64,000 nucleotides of DNA from DAOVXM01 sp963746255 (GCA_963746255.1 CAVVAJ010000009.1:248001-312000); one strand, 5' to 3'; shown: positions 51,455-60,965, numbered from the stretch's first letter. The notes: generated by a model not told the origin, from the sequence alone. Translations and numbers: made by a program.

Positions 51455-53041
51455 TCACTTGGTTGCCTCTGCGTTGATAAAACGGAAATGAAGATCACCA
51501 ACATGATCAAACCAGGGACGAGATGCTAATAACGCCAGGATTGGTTCCGGAGGGCAGCGGCGGATAATGTTAATTGCGGCGTATAATTCTATTGCATGAA
51601 CGTGGGCTTGGGGATTTAGTTTTGCCAATTCCTTGACTGTGTTCACAACGATTTGTTCGAACGCGGGTCGTTCTTTTGCGATCTTATCCCAAGCCAAATC
51701 AATCGAATCCGGATCGGGAACAGCCACGACCATGCGGTCATCAAAATTCACCGGCACAATCTGTTTTAGCATCGCGAAAACCAAACCCCCATCCGAACCG
51801 ACCAGTACTGTACGTACCCACTCACGTGTTGTTCGCTGACTATCGCTAAATATAGTCACCTCGCCAGGATTTTGGCCTTGTCGAACACGGATTACGCTAC
51901 CCGGAATCAACTCGGCTGTTTCATACCACTCTTTCAAACCATACACATAACGCCGGTCACGAACTACCCAAGCTGGGAAACGCTGCCCGCTATCACCATC
52001 CACAAAAGCAACCCGGATCCTCGGGGCTTCATACGAGGTAGGGAATAGGTGGGAAACTTTTGCTGATAGAGGTAAAGTCCCCGCCCGCCAATGTGGGTAT
52101 ATCAGTCGCACTTCAACTTCAGCTGGATTCCCAACAACATGGGAAATAATTGACAGTTCATCGTCTAAATCTTCAACCAACTTCAACATCTGATTACTAA
52201 GGGTTGAAATATCGTAATCCACTTCATGATAGCGCAAGAAGGATGGCGTCTTCAGAACTTCGGCAGGTTCCAAGCGGCGCAAGAACCACAAGACCTCACC
52301 GGCCGGCCCGACTTCGTCGAAGCGCTGATCTTCCTGCAAAACCAAGTCCATAGAAAACTCCAACAGTTTTGAATTGACATTTGATGTCAATTCAACCTGT
52401 TCTATCAATGCAGAGGTGGGTAATGGTCCACCGCTGTTCAAATCCAATACAGCTTCGGCTAGGTTGAGGTGACCGATATTCACATCCACAAGGAGCGCCC
52501 GCGGGAACCACCGCCCAGCGATACGAACAAAGTCCTCATGCTCTTCGAGACCCGATTCCACGGTAGCGATTAAATGCTCATCGTAACTCTTCAGGACAAT
52601 ATTGGGATTTAGCGAGTCATCATCATCACTTATATCTGGTGGATTATTCAATGCGTGCTCAAGGAGATTTCCGGCATATTCATGCGGATCACCATTATCA
52701 AAATCGATCTCAATGACATCGAAATCACCAGTGTCAGGGTTATGCCCTGGTCGCACATTTATCACTTTGCCACGCCGCCAGCTGAGAGCAGGGAAGACTA
52801 ATATCTGACCAACAGCATACTGCTCTTTGGGAAAATAAATTTCACCCCCCGATAATCGCTGCTCCTCGATAGTCGACTTCTCCCGTTGAATGCGCTCTGC
52901 AACCAATGTCTTCACCAGTTCCTGTGAAGTCATTGGTGTCTCTGACTCAAGCAGATAATTATACAGATACTCAATATCCTCGGGCTCAAGCTTAAACGTC
53001 GTCCAATAATCCTCTTTCAAAGAAAAACTCATTGTAACCAT
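51455..53041 (-). CDS. Large protein of unknown function, possible wHTH N-terminus
   Basis: A 528-residue soluble protein. The first 60 residues (DIEYLYNYLLESETPMTSQELVKTLV) look like a winged-helix/HARE-type segment. Next is a beta-barrel-like region (YAVGQILVFPALSWRRGKVINV, EIDFDNGDPHEYA) of the kind seen in RNA- or DNA-binding folds. The rest is unassigned. The start may be 53041 or 53032; neither has a clear ribosome-binding site. A TATAAT -10 box lies at 53124-53119. It forms an operon with the 144-residue gene downstream. Confidence 0.7.
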   Translation of the reverse strand: MVTMSFSLKEDYWTTFKLEPEDIEYLYNYLLESETPMTSQELVKTLVAERIQREKSTIEEQRLSGGEIYFPKEQYAVGQILVFPALSWRRGKVINVRPGHNPDTGDFDVIEIDFDNGDPHEYAGNLLEHALNNPPDISDDDDSLNPNIVLKSYDEHLIATVESGLEEHEDFVRIAGRWFPRALLVDVNIGHLNLAEAVLDLNSGGPLPTSALIEQVELTSNVNSKLLEFSMDLVLQEDQRFDEVGPAGEVLWFLRRLEPAEVLKTPSFLRYHEVDYDISTLSNQMLKLVEDLDDELSIISHVVGNPAEVEVRLIYPHWRAGTLPLSAKVSHLFPTSYEAPRIRVAFVDGDSGQRFPAWVVRDRRYVYGLKEWYETAELIPGSVIRVRQGQNPGEVTIFSDSQRTTREWVRTVLVGSDGGLVFAMLKQIVPVNFDDRMVVAVPDPDSIDLAWDKIAKERPAFEQIVVNTVKELAKLNPQAHVHAIELYAAINIIRRCPPEPILALLASRPWFDHVGDLHFRFINAEATK

Positions 53042-53349
53042 GAATATAAATGCCTCAAACGCGCTAATATTTCCCAGTGAAAAATCCTGAGACAGGATGG
53101 TGAATTACACCAGATCTAATTATACACGAAGTGTTAAAATAATTTGTCTAGGTTGCCATTCGGGAGTGGAAAAATATGTGGCTGTCGAATTATATTGAAA
53201 TACAACTACTTCGATTTTCAAGTCTACCGCCCTATCTACTCCCCCTCACCCAGATCCCATAGCAATTATTGTTAGAATGACAAACAAAAATCCAGGCCTG
53301 GATCATCACACCCCCTTTTTTTCTTTAGTTCCGAATATACAACTCAAGT
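53042..53349. other. Intergenic region between the unknown operon and deaD
   Basis: A 308-bp AT-rich gap between two minus-strand genes. It contains the deaD terminator (53281-53303) and, near 53124-53119, a minus-strand TATAAT preceded by TG that can serve the gene at 53041. Nothing else was recognised. Confidence 0.6.
53281..53303 (-). terminator. Intrinsic terminator of deaD
   Basis: On the minus strand ATCCAGGCCTGGAT (a perfect palindrome, 53303-53290) is followed by TTTTTGTTTG, about 47 nt after the deaD stop codon. Confidence 0.75.
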
Positions 53350-55023
53350 TTATGATGGTAATTCTATGGCAATATCATTCTGGTCGCGGAATCTGTAATC
53401 CCCAGTCTTTGACAAGACCTTATCCACAAATTTTTCGGGAATATCGACCAGAGTATACTGGTCTCTAATCAAGATTTTGCCAATCGTATATCCCGGGATT
53501 TTGGCATGGGCGGAAATGGTTCCCACCACATCATTAGGCCGGATGCCGTGCATCCGACCGCGTCTCATACTTAAACGCACCATCCCGGCCTCATGGGAAT
53601 CCTTCCCGCGGGCTGAATCTTTCCCAGCATATTGTTTCGTCACTGATTTTCGCTTGTCTTCAGGAAAAGCCCGTTTGCCCATTTTGATACGCACATCGTT
53701 GATACGCACTTCGTTGATCTGTGCAATCGGGCGCTGTTTTTCTTCGGCGCGGGCCATCTTCAAAGCCGCTGCGGCAATCTTAACCGGATCAGAGCCCTCA
53801 CGGACTAGTTCCTCAACCATTTCCAATTCGCGTTTGGCACGGCCGCGCTCCAACCACATCTTCATTTCTTTCAACAACTGCGCTTCGCGGTAATCAATAA
53901 TATCTTTTTCTGTCGGCAACTTCGCCCGACTAATCTTTTGCTTGGTGTGATTTTCAATCCTGCCCAAATGGCGTCTTTCGCCAGGAGTCACCATCGAGAT
54001 CGCCACACCGGACTTGCCAGCCCGGGCTGTGCGGCCAACTCGGTGAACATAAGGGTCAATCGAATCCGGTAAATCATAGTTGAAAACATGCGAAATATCG
54101 TCGATATCCAGCCCGCGGGCGGCTACATCGGTCGCTACCAACACCTGGATGTGGTTCTCTCGAAAGCGATTCAGTACCCGGATGCGGGCATCCTGGGTAA
54201 GATCGCCATTCAGGGCTTCAGCCGGAAAACCGCGCAAGGTCAGCAAATTCGCTAACTCGCTGGAAGCAACGCGCGTACGGGTAAAGATCAGGGCGCTAGT
54301 AATTTCCTCGACCTCAAATATGCGGGTGAGAGCGGCTAGTTTGTCTTTCTGGTTAACGAGGTAATAACGCTGGTCAACTGTTTCAACCGTCAACTGCTGA
54401 TGTTCAATCGTGATTGATTTGGGGGTATTCAAATAGCGATCGGCTAGTTTACGGATCGCTTTGGGTAGGGTTGCCGAAAACAAGGCTGTTTGGCGCTTGG
54501 CGGGTGTTTCCTGCAAGATGGTTTCAATATCCTCGATAAACCCCATACTGAGCATCTCATCCGCTTCGTCCAACACAACCGTGCAGACGCCATTGAGCTT
54601 GAGCACTTTTTGGCGAATTAGGTCTATCAAACGCCCAGGCGTGCCAACCAGGATATCGACCCCGCTATCCAGCCGGCGCTTAGAACGATTGTAAGCTTGA
54701 CCGCCGTAGACTGCCATCACCTGCACATCCATCTGTTTACCGTAGGCATAGATCGCATCGGCCACCTGCATCGCCAGCTCCCGGGTTGGAGTCACGATCA
54801 GGGCTTGGACATGTCGTTGACCGGGCACCAAGTTTTGCAAGATCGGCAAAGCAAAGGCTGCCGTCTTACCGGTGCCGGTTTGGGACTGGGCTATCACATC
54901 ATGTCCCGCTAACATTAACGGGATAAGCTGGGATTGTACCGGGGTCGGTTGGGTATACCCAAGTTCGACTACGGCTTGCAATAGTTCTGGGCGCAGGTTA
55001 AGGGTAGCGAATTCATTCGTCAT
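53350..55023 (-). CDS. deaD: DEAD-box RNA helicase with DbpA-type RNA-binding domain
   Basis: A 557-residue helicase: Q motif, Walker A QTGTGKT, PTRELA, DEAD in VLDEADEML, SATL, and motif VI HRVGRTARAG. After the helicase core comes a charged linker and a C-terminal DbpA RNA-binding domain (RLSMRRGRMHGIRPNDVVG). It fits CsdA/DeaD, a cold-induced helicase for ribosome assembly. ATG 55023 has AGGAG 6 nt upstream. A leader of about 230 nt with a terminator-like hairpin precedes it, as is usual for this gene. Confidence 0.95.
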   Translation of the reverse strand: MTNEFATLNLRPELLQAVVELGYTQPTPVQSQLIPLMLAGHDVIAQSQTGTGKTAAFALPILQNLVPGQRHVQALIVTPTRELAMQVADAIYAYGKQMDVQVMAVYGGQAYNRSKRRLDSGVDILVGTPGRLIDLIRQKVLKLNGVCTVVLDEADEMLSMGFIEDIETILQETPAKRQTALFSATLPKAIRKLADRYLNTPKSITIEHQQLTVETVDQRYYLVNQKDKLAALTRIFEVEEITSALIFTRTRVASSELANLLTLRGFPAEALNGDLTQDARIRVLNRFRENHIQVLVATDVAARGLDIDDISHVFNYDLPDSIDPYVHRVGRTARAGKSGVAISMVTPGERRHLGRIENHTKQKISRAKLPTEKDIIDYREAQLLKEMKMWLERGRAKRELEMVEELVREGSDPVKIAAAALKMARAEEKQRPIAQINEVRINDVRIKMGKRAFPEDKRKSVTKQYAGKDSARGKDSHEAGMVRLSMRRGRMHGIRPNDVVGTISAHAKIPGYTIGKILIRDQYTLVDIPEKFVDKVLSKTGDYRFRDQNDIAIELPS

Positions 55024-55167
55024 CAAAATCTCCTCTCGGTGTTTTGATTACTCCTGATCCCGCGCAAAGTTTTTACTACCTTTGCAACATCCCTAGTGGA
55101 TTGACACAGCCCTTTCGGGCTTTAGTGCGTGTTTTGTCCGCTCATAAGCTAACCCCGCTGCGGCAAG

Positions 55168-55193
55168 AAAAATGCCCGACCATTAGGCCAGGC
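55168..55193 (-). terminator. Attenuator-like hairpin in the deaD leader
   Basis: On the minus strand GCCTGGCC-TAAT-GGTCGGGC forms an 8-bp stem (two G-T pairs) followed by ATTTTT, about 145 nt before the deaD start. Premature termination in the leader is plausible; a read-through signal is unknown. Confidence 0.6.
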
Positions 55194-55262
55194 AACCATT
55201 TGGAATTATCAAAACATTGTTGTTATTCAGTTTTTGTGTTGGCCAATTTACCAACCCCCAGA

Positions 55263-55271
55263 GTATACCAC
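55263..55271 (-). promoter_or_regulatory. Extended -10 promoter of deaD
   Basis: The minus strand reads TGGTATACT. A start near 55257 gives a leader of about 235 nt ahead of deaD. No clear -35 box. Confidence 0.5.
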
Positions 55272-55679
55272 AGTTTTGCAGGTTAAGAACCGTTTTATAC
55301 ATTCTCGTCTTGGGTATCACTCTAGACGGAATGAAATCTCACAAGGAATTGCAGATGCATAATCTGTTCAAGGAGCCAATGCTCAACTACGGCATAATTC
55401 AGCCCGTTTGACTGGGGCTTCTTTCGCTGCCAGTGACATGGTATGTGCTTTTCCACAATGTATATATTGATACTATAGTCGCCAACAATACAAGCAAGTG
55501 TTTCTTAACTTTCCCGCTCATGGCAAAAAATTTATCACCCGCAATTTTAACCAATCCCGTCATTTGTCCTCGAGTATAATGACTGCCATATTCAGCATCA
55601 CCTGAGGCTTTTATTCGCAGCAAACCAATAATATAGAAGTAAGCCAGATAATCAAACAACCAATTTTTGGAGGTTTTGG

Positions 55680-55922
55680 ATGGCCAATTCGAAATGGGAA
55701 AAGGTGGCCGTGGTCGTAGGTGAACTCCAAGCGGAAATCATCCGAGGAATGTTAGAAGCACAAGATATTGAAGTCTTATTATTTCAAGAGGGGGCTGGGA
55801 AAGTATTTTCTCTAAATGTGGGACCGCTCGGGGAAGTTGAGGTAATGGTTCCCGCGGATAAAAAAGATGAAGCAGCCCAGATTATTGATGAGTATTTCAC
55901 TCAGGATACGGGGGCTGAGTAA
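55680..55922 (+). CDS. DUF2007 (putative signal-transducing) small protein
   Basis: An 80-residue protein: WEKVAVVVGELQAEIIRGMLEAQDIEVLLFQEGAGK, then GEVEVMVPADKKDEAAQII. This is the DUF2007 pattern, a small ferredoxin-like fold resembling the C-terminal part of PII-type proteins; the true role is unknown. GGAGG lies 7 nt before the ATG. A monocistronic gene divergent from deaD. Confidence 0.85.
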   Translation: MANSKWEKVAVVVGELQAEIIRGMLEAQDIEVLLFQEGAGKVFSLNVGPLGEVEVMVPADKKDEAAQIIDEYFTQDTGAE

Positions 55923-55991
55923 ATAAATGACCTTACTAGATCAGGTGAAGTGAAAAATACTTGGGGGGTGTTGCATCGGCAAACGACGTGA

Positions 55992-57428
55992 TCATGGGTA
56001 GGTCTGCTGGAGCCAGTCTAATGGATCAACTTGTACGCCTCCAACCCAGACTTCCCAATGTAAATGAGGACCTTCCACACGACCAGTAGCGCCTACCAAT
56101 CCAATGAGCTGTCCGGGTTCAACTCGCTCACCAACTTCGACAAGTATCTCCGACTGGTGCATATATCCAGAATAGATCCCCCAACCATGATCAATCATGG
56201 TCGCATTTCCGCGCACAGTGAGCGGGTCTGCGAAGACAACCGTTCCAGCTGCTGGGGCATAAATCTCCGTCCCTACTTTGCCCACGACATCCAATCCAGT
56301 ATGGAAAGATGTGTATGGACCGCCGTTATAAGAACGGCGGTTGCCAAACCGTGATGACCAACACTCATTTGTCTCAATACAGTAATCAGCTGATAATGGG
56401 GAAGGAATTTCAAATACACCTGACCACATTTTTTCTGTAGTCACTGGTAGGGTTAACGACGTCCATTGGGCAGTCTCGGGTTCAGTCACAGCCGGATCAA
56501 TCGTTGTGGGATTGACCGTTAGGGGGCGATCATAGGGATAATTTACCGCGGACAGGTATATATTTTGTGTAAAATCAAACTGTGCGTCTGAATCCCCCGT
56601 CATAGTTCCTGATATACGCAAAGGATAAAATCCCGGCTCTGTCATCGCGTGGACACCTTGCATAGATACATATTCGCCGGGGTCTGTTTCGAAAAAATTC
56701 AACTGGTGATCCATCAACAACCCAGTCAAGCTGAGACCATCTACAGAATCGACATGGATCACGCCCGCCTTGCCCTGTAGCAGCGGTAATTGGTTAAAAT
56801 GGGCAGCTGTGACTGTACCTGGCAGTGCACTTGGACCACTCCCCGTGGGGGAATCGGTGAGCAGAACATCTCCGGGCAGAATCTCTACGGGAGAAGTCAG
56901 CAAGTTGCTGTCAGCGATATCCCACGGATGGATATTATGCAGCACTGCCAATTCAAGCGGTGATTGCCTCGGAGAGAGCATGATTCGCTCGTAACCAACT
57001 GTACTCATTTCACTTTCAGGAACAACGAGATCATATCCTACATACAGCTCAGCTGGGCTAACGAAATGATTTAATCGCGCTAACATTTGCTCCGGAATTT
57101 GATAGCGTCGCGAAAGGCTTCGCAGCGTCTCACCGAAGGGTATTTCTTGAGTTGTTAAGGCGCCCTGGATCCCTTCTAAGCCGGGTATTATCAACTGTTG
57201 TTCGGCATACAATTGCCCTGCATCGGAGATATTATTCACCTGCATTAGTTCATCGATGTCTACACCGAATCGCTGGGAAATCGCCCACAGCGAATCACCT
57301 GCTTGGACAATATAAACGGGACCTGGTGAGGGCTGATCTTGACTATAAACAGAGCCTTCAGGAACTGCAGCGATGAAGGAAAACATGATCATCCCGATGA
57401 AGATATAAGGCAACTTCTTACTTTTCAT
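55992..57428 (-). CDS. Secreted LysM and M23-peptidase (LytM) protein
   Basis: A 478-residue exported protein. A signal peptide (IFIGMIMFSFIAAVPEGSVYS) is followed by one clear LysM domain (YIVQAGDSLWAISQRFGVD), a second LysM-like repeat (about 92-140), a middle beta domain, and a C-terminal M23 metallopeptidase with HTGLDVVG and HLHWE carrying the zinc ligands. It should cleave or reshape peptidoglycan cross-bridges. The ATG at 57428 overlaps the end of the DUF192 gene by 11 nt, so they are coupled. Confidence 0.93.
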   Translation of the reverse strand: MKSKKLPYIFIGMIMFSFIAAVPEGSVYSQDQPSPGPVYIVQAGDSLWAISQRFGVDIDELMQVNNISDAGQLYAEQQLIIPGLEGIQGALTTQEIPFGETLRSLSRRYQIPEQMLARLNHFVSPAELYVGYDLVVPESEMSTVGYERIMLSPRQSPLELAVLHNIHPWDIADSNLLTSPVEILPGDVLLTDSPTGSGPSALPGTVTAAHFNQLPLLQGKAGVIHVDSVDGLSLTGLLMDHQLNFFETDPGEYVSMQGVHAMTEPGFYPLRISGTMTGDSDAQFDFTQNIYLSAVNYPYDRPLTVNPTTIDPAVTEPETAQWTSLTLPVTTEKMWSGVFEIPSPLSADYCIETNECWSSRFGNRRSYNGGPYTSFHTGLDVVGKVGTEIYAPAAGTVVFADPLTVRGNATMIDHGWGIYSGYMHQSEILVEVGERVEPGQLIGLVGATGRVEGPHLHWEVWVGGVQVDPLDWLQQTYP

Positions 57429-57810
57429 TATCAATGCTTAAACTTTCAATCATGACACGCTCACTCACCCGGAAGTCAGCGATCCGCTGCACGGCGATCT
57501 CTAATACATACATGGCAGGTCGGGCTGGTAAATAGAACGGACGCCAACGCCGAGCCAGTTGAACGTCTACAACTTCTTGGTTGCTGTCAATCCAGACAAT
57601 AGATAGATCGAAAAAGACTCCCAACATATGGATTGCAGTATCGAAACGGGTTTCCTTCTCATACCTTAACAGCAGGCCGAGTTCCATTGGCATGGACTTT
57701 CGAAACGTTAAACCTCGTAAGCGACAGAAGAATGAAGCACAATCAACTGCCAATAATTGTGTTCGGAGCGGACGGTCGATGTTCTGAATTCTTAAATTAG
57801 TACCACTCAT
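57418..57810 (-). CDS. DUF192 family protein
   Basis: A 130-residue protein with the DUF192 signature: RLRGLTFRKSMPMELGLLL, AIHMLGVFFDLSIVWIDSNQEVVDV and YVLEIAVQRI. Many family members are exported, but no signal peptide is evident here. The role is unknown. It is translationally coupled to the LysM-M23 gene, which hints at an envelope connection. Confidence 0.85.
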   Translation of the reverse strand: MSGTNLRIQNIDRPLRTQLLAVDCASFFCRLRGLTFRKSMPMELGLLLRYEKETRFDTAIHMLGVFFDLSIVWIDSNQEVVDVQLARRWRPFYLPARPAMYVLEIAVQRIADFRVSERVMIESLSIDNEK

Positions 57811-57832
57811 AGATATATTCTTCTGTCAAAAA

Positions 57833-57860
57833 TAAAAGGCTATCCCTTGGTAGCCTTTTA
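57833..57860 (-). terminator. Intrinsic terminator of the receiver gene
   Basis: TAAAAGGCTA and TAGCCTTTTA form a perfect 10-bp stem around an 8-nt loop. On the minus strand it is followed by TTTTTG, 120 nt after the receiver stop. It separates that gene from DUF192. Confidence 0.8.
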
Positions 57861-57981
57861 TGACGCAACCAGATTAATTTTACCCCATTTCATATAAGGT
57901 GTCTGGTAATAATTATTATTAGATGATTAGCGACGATATTAACTGAGAGATCCCCCGAGTATGTTTCGATGTACAAAGATT

Positions 57982-58368
57982 CTAAACCTGAACTCCAAGG
58001 ACGCGCTGAACACTAGCAACCAAATCACTAGGGCTAAAAGGTTTAGAGATATAGTCATCCACACGAGCAATTTTCAATCCCAAAACTTTATCAATGCTCT
58101 GCGCTTTTGCAGTGATTACTATAACCGGGATATGACGTGTATTTTCCCCTGATTTGATATGCTGGTATACATCCCAACCATCCATATCTGGCATCATTAA
58201 ATCTAACAGCACAAGGTCTGGAGTAAATTGTTGAATCAATGATAAACCTTCTACACCGCCATGAGCCCCGATAACATTATAGCCCTTCCGGCTGAGGATC
58301 AAGCGAACTAAATCGATCATTTCCGGCTCATCTTCAACATAGAGTACGATTTTTCTCTCATCATCCAT
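57982..58368 (-). CDS. Single-domain response regulator
   Basis: A 128-residue receiver-only protein: EDE acidic pocket, LVLLDLMMPDMDGWDVY with the phosphoacceptor Asp, ITAKAQ and the KPF lysine. No output domain. It is a different gene from the receiver next to lon. GGAGG is 5 nt before the ATG. It stands alone between the DUF192 gene and efp; its partner kinase is not in view. Confidence 0.92.
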   Translation of the reverse strand: MDDERKIVLYVEDEPEMIDLVRLILSRKGYNVIGAHGGVEGLSLIQQFTPDLVLLDLMMPDMDGWDVYQHIKSGENTRHIPVIVITAKAQSIDKVLGLKIARVDDYISKPFSPSDLVASVQRVLGVQV

Positions 58369-58650
58369 AATTGCCTCCGGTGTTCACACCGGTATTATTG
58401 ACGGGTCATCCGCATGAGTGTGATTATATCGTAGCTAACCTTAGCTTATGCAAAAGTAAAAACCAGTATCGGGTTCAGGCAACCAAGCTGTGCTGGCCTG
58501 CGCCCTTGTCACTGAATTGCCGCTCGACTATAATCTGCCAAGAGCTTGGACAAGTGCTACAAGTCTTGCGTAATTTATCTTTGCGCGTCTAGGTTCGCAG
58601 ATAATCAGTCCAGTTATATCCCTTTTGCTGTACCCATGTGAGGCTAGCTA

Positions 58651-59208
58651 ATGATTGACGTAAACAATTTACGCAAAGGTGTTACTTTCGAGTTGGATAA
58701 TTCGCTTTATAAAGTTATGGATTACGAACATTACAAACCGGGACGTGGTAAGGCTACTATCCGGATCAAAGCTCGCAACTTGCGTACTGGAACTATACTC
58801 GAGAAATCATTTATTTCCGGAGACCGCGTCGAAGATGTGCGTCTTGATTACCAACATGTGCAATTTCTATACCATGATGGCGAGCTATATCACTTCATGA
58901 ATACGGAGACGTATGAACAACCAGCATTAACCACAGAAGCCGTCGGAGATTATGCTCTTTACCTAAAAGAGAATCTGGATGTCAAATTGACCTTTTACTA
59001 TGGTGAAGCTCTCGACATAGAGCTTCCCATCACGGTTGAATTAGAGGTCGTTGAGGCTGGCGTTTCGGTGCGCGGCGACACAGCGACTGGCGTGACAAAG
59101 AAAGTAAAAACTGAGACAGGACTGGAAGTACAAGTTCCGAATTTTATAGAATCTGGCGACACTATTAAAGTCGATACGCGTACTGGGACTTACGTTACGC
59201 GGGTTTAG
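58651..59208 (+). CDS. efp: Elongation factor P
   Basis: A 185-residue EF-P with KOW-like domain I and two OB domains (GDTATGVTKKVKTETGLEVQVPNFIESGD). It rescues ribosomes stalled at polyproline. The tip of loop I reads KPGRGKA, so Arg occupies the place of the beta-lysylated Lys34 of E. coli (KPGKGQA). Arg at this site is also known in Thermus; no EpmA or EarP gene is seen here. The start ATG follows GAGG. Confidence 0.95.
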   Translation: MIDVNNLRKGVTFELDNSLYKVMDYEHYKPGRGKATIRIKARNLRTGTILEKSFISGDRVEDVRLDYQHVQFLYHDGELYHFMNTETYEQPALTTEAVGDYALYLKENLDVKLTFYYGEALDIELPITVELEVVEAGVSVRGDTATGVTKKVKTETGLEVQVPNFIESGDTIKVDTRTGTYVTRV

Positions 59209-59230
59209 AATCCACCAGCCAATATATCAG

Positions 59231-59557
59231 ATGCGTACACCTGCCGGAAAGGAATGTAGCTTTTTTTATGGGGATTATTATCGCGGCCGCAACAACGAAG
59301 AATGCCGAATGCTAAAAGATGCTACACCAACATTAGAGTGGAAACCGACCTATTGTACTGATTGCCCGGTGCCAGATATCCAGATGGCCAATGCTTGCGA
59401 ATTCATGAAGCTAGCCCCAAAACTCATTCGTTCATTCCCATTTACGAAACAGCGCGTTCAAGTGAATACCAGTTGTGTTGAAACCAAACTCCGAGGTTTC
59501 GATCCTCATATTGGCTGTGGGAAATGTCATAAACTACCTCCCATTTTCACTGAGTAA
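59231..59557 (+). CDS. Cys-rich protein of unknown function
   Basis: A 108-residue protein with eight Cys residues in the pattern C...C...CTDC...C...C...CGKC. The pairs CTDC and CGKC suggest zinc or Fe-S binding. Segments EECRMLKDATPTLEWKP and VETKLRGFDPHIGCGKC have no recognised family. It lies 22 nt after efp and 22 nt before the HAD-DinB gene, so they likely share a transcript. Confidence 0.7.
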   Translation: MRTPAGKECSFFYGDYYRGRNNEECRMLKDATPTLEWKPTYCTDCPVPDIQMANACEFMKLAPKLIRSFPFTKQRVQVNTSCVETKLRGFDPHIGCGKCHKLPPIFTE

Positions 59558-59579
59558 AATTCATTACTAGGACACTATC

Positions 59580-60785
59580 GTGCCTACTACACTGCTGATT
59601 GACCTGGATGGTACGCTACTACTCAACCCGATGGAGACGTTTATTCCGGCGTATCTAAAGAAACTATCAGAGCACCTCAGCAATTATGTTGAGCCAAGCG
59701 CGACTGTTAAACAGCTGCTGCGGGCTACTGCGCAGATGGCTCAAAATAAGCGTCCCGATTGCACGCTTAAAGAGATCTTCGATTCACTTTTCTATCCTGC
59801 TTTAAATATCAGGCAGGAAGATGTAGGAGAAGCTATCGATGAATTTTATCGAGAGATATTTCCTGACCTTAAGCAGCTAACCAAACCACGTCCTGGGGGG
59901 GTGGAATTTGTCGAAGAAGCGATCGCCCGAGGTTATAGAATCGCCATCGCTACAAACCCCTTATTCCCGGAAACAGCCATCAAACAGCGTATGAAATGGG
60001 CGGAATTGCCAGATGATGGCTATCCATTCATGCTTGTACCGTCCTACGAAACCTTCCATTACGCGAAACCAGACCCAGCTTATTTGGCAGAATTGATGGC
60101 AAAAATCGGTTGGCCAGATGGTGCTGTCGTCATGATCGGAGATGATGCAACGGCCGATATCCCACCCGCTATGGGCTTGGGTTTGGACGCATATTGGACG
60201 GCTGTAGATGGCAAAGAACCGGAAGGAAAACATATTGGAGCAATCGGGAAAGGCGACATCGCAAAATTTTACGATTGGTTTGACAAAAATGAAATCGAAT
60301 CCTGTCAACCAGACTATAACACCCCAGAAGCACTGCTCGCCATTTTACGCAGCACTCCGGCAGCTTTGGATAGCTTCTGCCGGGAATTAGATGAAGAGTT
60401 ATTAATTAAGAAACCAGGACCAAATGAATGGAGCCAAACAGAGGTTCTGTGTCATTTACGGGATGTTGAAGCAGAGGTAAATCTCGAGCGGGTTGATAGA
60501 GTCCTCCATGAATATAATCCATTCATCATTGGGCAAGATACTGACCCATGGGCACAGCAGAGAAATTACATCTGTCAAGATGGATTGCATGCACTTAGAA
60601 CTTTCACTGAGTTACGTATAATGCTGGTAGAACATTTAGAACAAATTACCGCTAAGGAATGGGATCGACCTGCCCGGCATACTATTATAGGGCCGACGAA
60701 CCTGCAAGAGTTAATCCGAATAATCACCTCTCACGACCGCATTCACATCAAGCAGTCCCTGGATATCCGCGGAATGATCGCGTAA
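59580..60785 (+). CDS. HAD-family hydrolase fused to a DinB-like domain
   Basis: A 401-residue two-domain protein. Residues 1-240 form a HAD hydrolase: motif I DLDGTLL, motif II AIATNP, Lys in YAKPDP and motif IV GDDATADI. Residues 250-400 look like a DinB/DUF664-type four-helix metal-binding domain (EWSQTEVLCHLRDVEAEV and HDRIHIKQ, which supply the His triad). Its substrates are unknown. It starts with GTG 59580 without a strong ribosome-binding site. The fusion is not one I recognise as standard. Confidence 0.85.
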   Translation: MPTTLLIDLDGTLLLNPMETFIPAYLKKLSEHLSNYVEPSATVKQLLRATAQMAQNKRPDCTLKEIFDSLFYPALNIRQEDVGEAIDEFYREIFPDLKQLTKPRPGGVEFVEEAIARGYRIAIATNPLFPETAIKQRMKWAELPDDGYPFMLVPSYETFHYAKPDPAYLAELMAKIGWPDGAVVMIGDDATADIPPAMGLGLDAYWTAVDGKEPEGKHIGAIGKGDIAKFYDWFDKNEIESCQPDYNTPEALLAILRSTPAALDSFCRELDEELLIKKPGPNEWSQTEVLCHLRDVEAEVNLERVDRVLHEYNPFIIGQDTDPWAQQRNYICQDGLHALRTFTELRIMLVEHLEQITAKEWDRPARHTIIGPTNLQELIRIITSHDRIHIKQSLDIRGMIA

Positions 60786-60965
60786 GGCCCCATGGACTAG
60801 CATACTCCTACGCTGATCAATTCAGTTCGCGGCTGGATTTGTACCGCAAAGTTTTTCCTGTGAGCGACAAATCATGCCTTAGCTAGTCTAACATCAGCCC
60901 AGCTCTGTAAGCGGATAAATTTGACCCAACTATTGGAAATTACTACCTTATGAATGGCAAAGAGT

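Larger units (their letters stand above)
55024..55679. other. Divergent region with the long deaD leader
   Basis: A 656-bp gap between deaD (minus) and the DUF2007 gene (plus). On the minus strand it contains an extended -10 promoter (55271-55263) and an attenuator-like hairpin (55193-55168). AGCCC-TTTC-GGGCT near 55110-55125 is another small hairpin. The 55290-55660 part has only short, unconvincing open frames, one of 86 codons on the minus strand, and no recognised signal. Confidence 0.6.

Noticed and set aside
55399..55659. 86-codon minus-strand frame between deaD and the DUF2007 gene
   Set aside because: No ribosome-binding site, unlikely composition and no neighbour support.
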